A stretch of 64,000 nt of DNA. Source: Microvirga sp. SRT01. Lineage in GTDB: Bacteria; Pseudomonadota; Alphaproteobacteria; Sphingomonadales; Sphingomonadaceae. A program made the translations under genes and the position numbers. Of the stretch, positions 60,460 to 64,000 are shown one piece after another (positions within the stretch are counted from its first letter, which is position 1; every line of letters begins with the position of its first letter). Below the pieces are notes generated by a model. That model had not been told where the DNA came from and searched no databases. It worked only from the letters and a program-made list of their open reading frames with translations. The stretch covers positions 62,001 through 126,000 of the forward strand of contig JAGSNX010000004.1 in NCBI GenBank assembly GCA_018139225.1, read 5' to 3'.

Positions 60460-61163
60460 GCCGCATCCGCCCGCTCGATCCGGCACACCACGGTGCGCTG
60501 CGGTTCGACCCCGGCATCGTCGCGTCCACGCCGCGCTTCGTGCAGATCGGCCTGTCAGAAATCGTGCTCGCCGCCGCCGACATGCCGCTCTGCCTCGCCA
60601 AGGACGCTCATACGGGCCGCTTCAACCTCATCGCGCTGCTCGGGCTGGTGGAGCCGCAGAACTTGTTCTGCGTCGACGGGCGTTTCCACGCCACCTACTG
60701 CCCGCGCGCGCTGCAACTCACGGGGTTCCGGCTGCACCCCGACGGCGTCGCGGGCCTCGCCATCGACGAGGAAGACCCGGCGCTCGGGGCATCCGGCCAA
60801 TTGCTGTTCGAAAACGGTCGAGCGACGCCCTTGACCGCGACGATCGCGGACGCGCTACGACGGCTGATCGCCGACCTAGACGCGGCACGCGACCTGATCG
60901 CCGACTATGCCGCCCGCCACCTGATCCGGCCGCTGCGCCTGACGCTTCGCCGTTCCGACCAGCACGAACATGTCATCGACGGCCTCTACACGATCGATCA
61001 GGACGCCCTGTCTGGCCTGTCCGATGCCGACGTCGTGATCCTGCACCGCGCCGACCGGCTCGCGCCGGCGACGTTGCTGTCGGCGTCGCTCACCCAGATC
61101 GAGCGTCTCTGCCAGCTCGACGCCGCCCGCCACCAACAGGACCGATTCCACGCCACCTTCTGA
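60456..61163 (+). CDS. sapC: SapC family protein
   Basis: A 235-residue cytoplasmic protein of the SapC family (named after a Campylobacter S-layer-associated gene). Typical parts are the early HxALRFDPG segment, a central LIALLGLVEPQNLFCVDG and a C-terminal VIDGLYTIDQDALSGLSDADVVILH. No catalytic motif or signal peptide is seen and the biochemical role is unknown. Its ATG overlaps the halogenase-like stop codon (ATGA), and in sphingomonads and caulobacters it recurs next to TonB receptors and tryptophan-halogenase-like proteins, so the two probably function together. Confidence 0.9.
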   Translation: MSRIRPLDPAHHGALRFDPGIVASTPRFVQIGLSEIVLAAADMPLCLAKDAHTGRFNLIALLGLVEPQNLFCVDGRFHATYCPRALQLTGFRLHPDGVAGLAIDEEDPALGASGQLLFENGRATPLTATIADALRRLIADLDAARDLIADYAARHLIRPLRLTLRRSDQHEHVIDGLYTIDQDALSGLSDADVVILHRADRLAPATLLSASLTQIERLCQLDAARHQQDRFHATF

Positions 61164-61185
61164 CGAGTGCGCGAGATAGTAGCTT

Positions 61186-61281
61186 GAACCGTTCGTGCCG
61201 AGCCTGTCGAAGCCCAGATGACGCTTATGCCGCCTGCGGCTTCGCTCTGGACAGGCTCGGCACGCTCAGGACGAACGGGCT
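61186..61281. repeat. Intergenic inverted repeat (sphingomonad type)
   Basis: Arms GCCGAGCCTGTC (61197-61208) and GACAGGCTCGGC (61250-61261) are perfect inverted copies, and outer 8-bp arms (ccgttcgt at 61189-61196, acgaacgg at 61271-61278) pair beyond a 9-nt asymmetric insert in the right arm. It lies between the convergent sapC and aldo/keto reductase genes and may end both transcripts. I recall this kind of element as common in sphingomonad genomes. Confidence 0.75.
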
Positions 61282-61321
61282 GGGTGGATCGACGTCATGT
61301 CATGATGCTCTACAGACCCGA

Positions 61322-62308
<987 letters not shown>

Positions 62309-62490
62309 AGCCGAACCTCTTCTTCCGAACGGGGGAGCGATCGGCCGATAGCGGATCAGAATCGCGCAGGTTCCACGATCCACGCTCGTACGTGCCGCTC
62401 CGGCGACATTCCTGCCCGCGCCACCCGGCAGGCGGCTCACGATGTATCGAATGATAATTGGCCGCGCGGTTCGACCGCCTAACCGGGATC

Positions 62491-63582
62491 ATGCCGATCC
62501 GCCCGCGACTTTTCCTGAACGGCAAATTCTATTCGGGCGCGACCAACGGCGTCCACCGCGTGGCCGATCGGCTGCTGCGCGAACTCGACCGCGCAGCGGT
62601 GGCCGGAGGCACGCCCGCCAGATGGGACATGCGCCTGCTGCTGCCCGAAGTGCCAAACTGGGCACCGTCGTTCACGGCGATCCGGACCGTCCCCCAGCGC
62701 GCCGGCCATACGCAGCGCTGGGAGCAGATGATCCTGCCGGTGGTTGCGCGCGGCGGTGTCCTCGCCAGCTTCGCCAACCTCGGGCCGGCATGGCACCCGC
62801 GCAAGGTGACGATGGTCCACGACGCGCAGTTCCGCCTGTCGCCCGACAGCTATCCCGCGAAGCTGCGCTGGGGATACCGCGCGCTGGTACCGCGGGGCGC
62901 GCGCTCCAGCCGCATCGTCCTGACCGTCTCCGACTATGCACGCGACAGCCTCGCGACGTTCGGCATCGCCGATCACGCCGCGACACGCGTGATCCACAAT
63001 GGCGGCGACCACATCCTCGAACAGCCGGCGGACGAGGGCGTACTCGCGCGCCACGGACTGGCAGGCGGACGCTACGCGCTGATGTTCGGCTCGGCCGCGC
63101 GCTACAAGAATATCGGCGTCGTCCTCGCCGCCTTCGCGCGCCCGGACATGACGGACCGGACGCTGGCGATCATCGGCCCACCGCGGCAGGCGCTGGTCGC
63201 GGCCGGCCTAGCGGTGCCGCCGAATGCGGTCTTCGTCGGCGGTGTCGACGATGCCGGCCTGCGCGCCCTGTACGAGAACGCCCACGCGCTCCTCTACCCC
63301 TCCCGCACCGAGGGGTTCGGCCTGCCGCCGGTGGAGGCGATGCTGTGCGACTGTCCGGTCGTCGCCGCACCCGCCGGCGCGATCCCGGAAATCGGCCGCG
63401 ATGCGATCCTCTACGCCGGCATGGACTCGCCCGCCGACTGGGCGGCGGCGGTCCACGCGCTCGACGATCCCGCCCTGCGCGCGATGAAGATCGCCGCCGG
63501 CCGCACCCGCGGCGCGACGTTCACCTGGGCTGCGGCTGGAGCGACGCTGGCCGCGATACTGGACGAACAGCTCGCGGCCTGA
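62491..63582 (+). CDS. Family 4 glycosyltransferase
   Basis: A 363-residue GT-B fold retaining glycosyltransferase. The N-terminal lobe has GKFYSGATNGVHRVADRLL, and the C-terminal nucleotide-sugar lobe has GSAARYKNIGVVL and the EX7E motif in PSRTEGFGLPPVEAM. The ATG at 62491 is chosen over an in-frame TTG at 62458. No signal peptide or membrane helix, so it is cytosolic or membrane-associated, likely in exopolysaccharide or capsule assembly. Its 3' end overlaps that of the convergent glycosyltransferase by 62 nt, and the window ends inside what looks like a polysaccharide cluster. Confidence 0.92.
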   Translation: MPIRPRLFLNGKFYSGATNGVHRVADRLLRELDRAAVAGGTPARWDMRLLLPEVPNWAPSFTAIRTVPQRAGHTQRWEQMILPVVARGGVLASFANLGPAWHPRKVTMVHDAQFRLSPDSYPAKLRWGYRALVPRGARSSRIVLTVSDYARDSLATFGIADHAATRVIHNGGDHILEQPADEGVLARHGLAGGRYALMFGSAARYKNIGVVLAAFARPDMTDRTLAIIGPPRQALVAAGLAVPPNAVFVGGVDDAGLRALYENAHALLYPSRTEGFGLPPVEAMLCDCPVVAAPAGAIPEIGRDAILYAGMDSPADWAAAVHALDDPALRAMKIAAGRTRGATFTWAAAGATLAAILDEQLAA

Positions 63583-64000
63583 CCGGCGCTGCGACCAGAT
63601 CTAGCCCGAACTGGCTGCGTGCCAAATTCATGATCCGCGCCGCGTGCCGCTCCGGCGACAGGAACGCGCGCATCGCGTCGTACCGCTCCGGCGTGATCGC
63701 TGCCGGCCGCACCGCCGCCAGCTTCGCTTCCAGGTCGCCGGGAACACCCGGGTCGAACGTCGCCCCGCCCCCGAACCGCCGCACCAGTTCCGCCGATCCG
63801 GCCAGCGCCGATACCAGCACCGGCACGCCCGCCGCCATCGCTTCCGGGACGATCAAACCCCATGTCTCGTGCCACCGCGACGGCAGCACCACGAGGCCAC
63901 AATCGCGCATCGCCGCCGCCATCGAGTCGCGCGGCTGCCACGCCCGGTGCTCGATCCCCGGCGTCGCCGCCAGCGTCGGCTCGCACGATCCCTGCCCGAC
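63521..64000 (-). CDS. Family 4 glycosyltransferase, C-terminal part
   Basis: The minus-strand frame is open to the window edge, giving the last 159 residues of a GT-B glycosyltransferase; the start lies outside. It carries the EX7E motif in PSRWHETWGLIVPEAM, followed by GVPVLVSALAGSAELV, both typical of the nucleotide-sugar-binding lobe. The first visible ATG (63922) is internal. It overlaps the convergent GT4 gene by 62 nt at the 3' end, and the overlapping C-terminal residues (rich in Arg and Pro) are probably unstructured. Confidence 0.88.
   Translation of the reverse strand, partial: VGQGSCEPTLAATPGIEHRAWQPRDSMAAAMRDCGLVVLPSRWHETWGLIVPEAMAAGVPVLVSALAGSAELVRRFGGGATFDPGVPGDLEAKLAAVRPAAITPERYDAMRAFLSPERHAARIMNLARSQFGLDLVAAPVRPRAVRPVSRPASLQPQPR

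Overview
The window is GC-rich, densely coded DNA from an alphaproteobacterium, most likely a Sphingomonas or close relative. I infer this from two PEP-CTERM proteins with the PEPxxW...RR tail typical of sphingomonads, the TonB receptor / tryptophan-halogenase-like / SapC set, a six-gene Mrp antiporter operon with fused A and B subunits, and the short GC-rich inverted repeats at 9723-9830 and 61186-61281. No rRNA, CRISPR array, IS element, prophage or plasmid gene was recognised. One tRNA (Glu) is present.

Layout. 1-5.5 kb: housekeeping genes (HrpB helicase, polyprenyl diphosphate synthase, chorismate mutase overlapping a thymidylate kinase) and a PEP-CTERM protein. 5.5-8.7 kb: a MASE1-PAS-GGDEF diguanylate cyclase and a lipoprotein-type alpha/beta hydrolase. 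8.7-12.8 kb: a sugar-acid unit of FHS transporter, ketoglutaric-semialdehyde-type dehydrogenase and AraD1-type FAH protein. 12.9-18.4 kb: mrpAB-C-D-E-F-G, nearly all overlapping by 1-4 nt. 18.6-25.2 kb: a galactan-type unit of calcineurin-like phosphoesterase, PEP-CTERM protein, Tat-exported GH2 and GH53. 25.4-34.6 kb: SDR, arylesterase divergent from a YbbA/YbbP-type ABC exporter, glutaredoxin-like protein, chemoreceptor, RecJ and tRNA-Glu. 34.8-38.2 kb: an uncharacterised cassette of GT2 glycosyltransferase, NodS-type methyltransferase, PIG-L deacetylase and acyl-CoA dehydrogenase-like protein. 38.3-49.0 kb: a LacI-controlled glycan locus of regulator, palindromic operator, GH31, GPH symporter, clan-A hydrolase with three carbohydrate-binding modules, and TonB receptor. 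49.1-52.3 kb: chloroperoxidase-like hydrolase divergent from a large KatE catalase, with a perfect FNR/FixK-type box and an OxyR-like spaced repeat between them. 52.3-61.2 kb: beta-propeller amidohydrolase and TonB receptor, divergent from the halogenase-like flavoprotein and SapC. 61.3-64 kb: aldo/keto reductase and two GT4 glycosyltransferases, the last running off the window.

How the genes may work together. At least three loci point to plant-polysaccharide use: galactan (GH53 endo-cleavage, GH2 exo-cleavage), an alpha-xyloside/alpha-glucoside glycan (TonB receptor import, CBM-bearing hydrolase, GPH uptake, GH31), and sugar acids (FHS uptake, FAH-type enzyme, semialdehyde dehydrogenase). 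A shared GTCNGAYNAR motif lies in front of the FHS, dehydrogenase and GH2 genes and in the TonB receptor/halogenase-like promoter region, and may mark one regulon. Most likely to be undescribed biology: the PIG-L/methyltransferase/GT2/acyl-CoA dehydrogenase cassette, the CBM-bearing hydrolase of unassigned family, and the halogenase-like enzyme with an altered WxWxIP motif.
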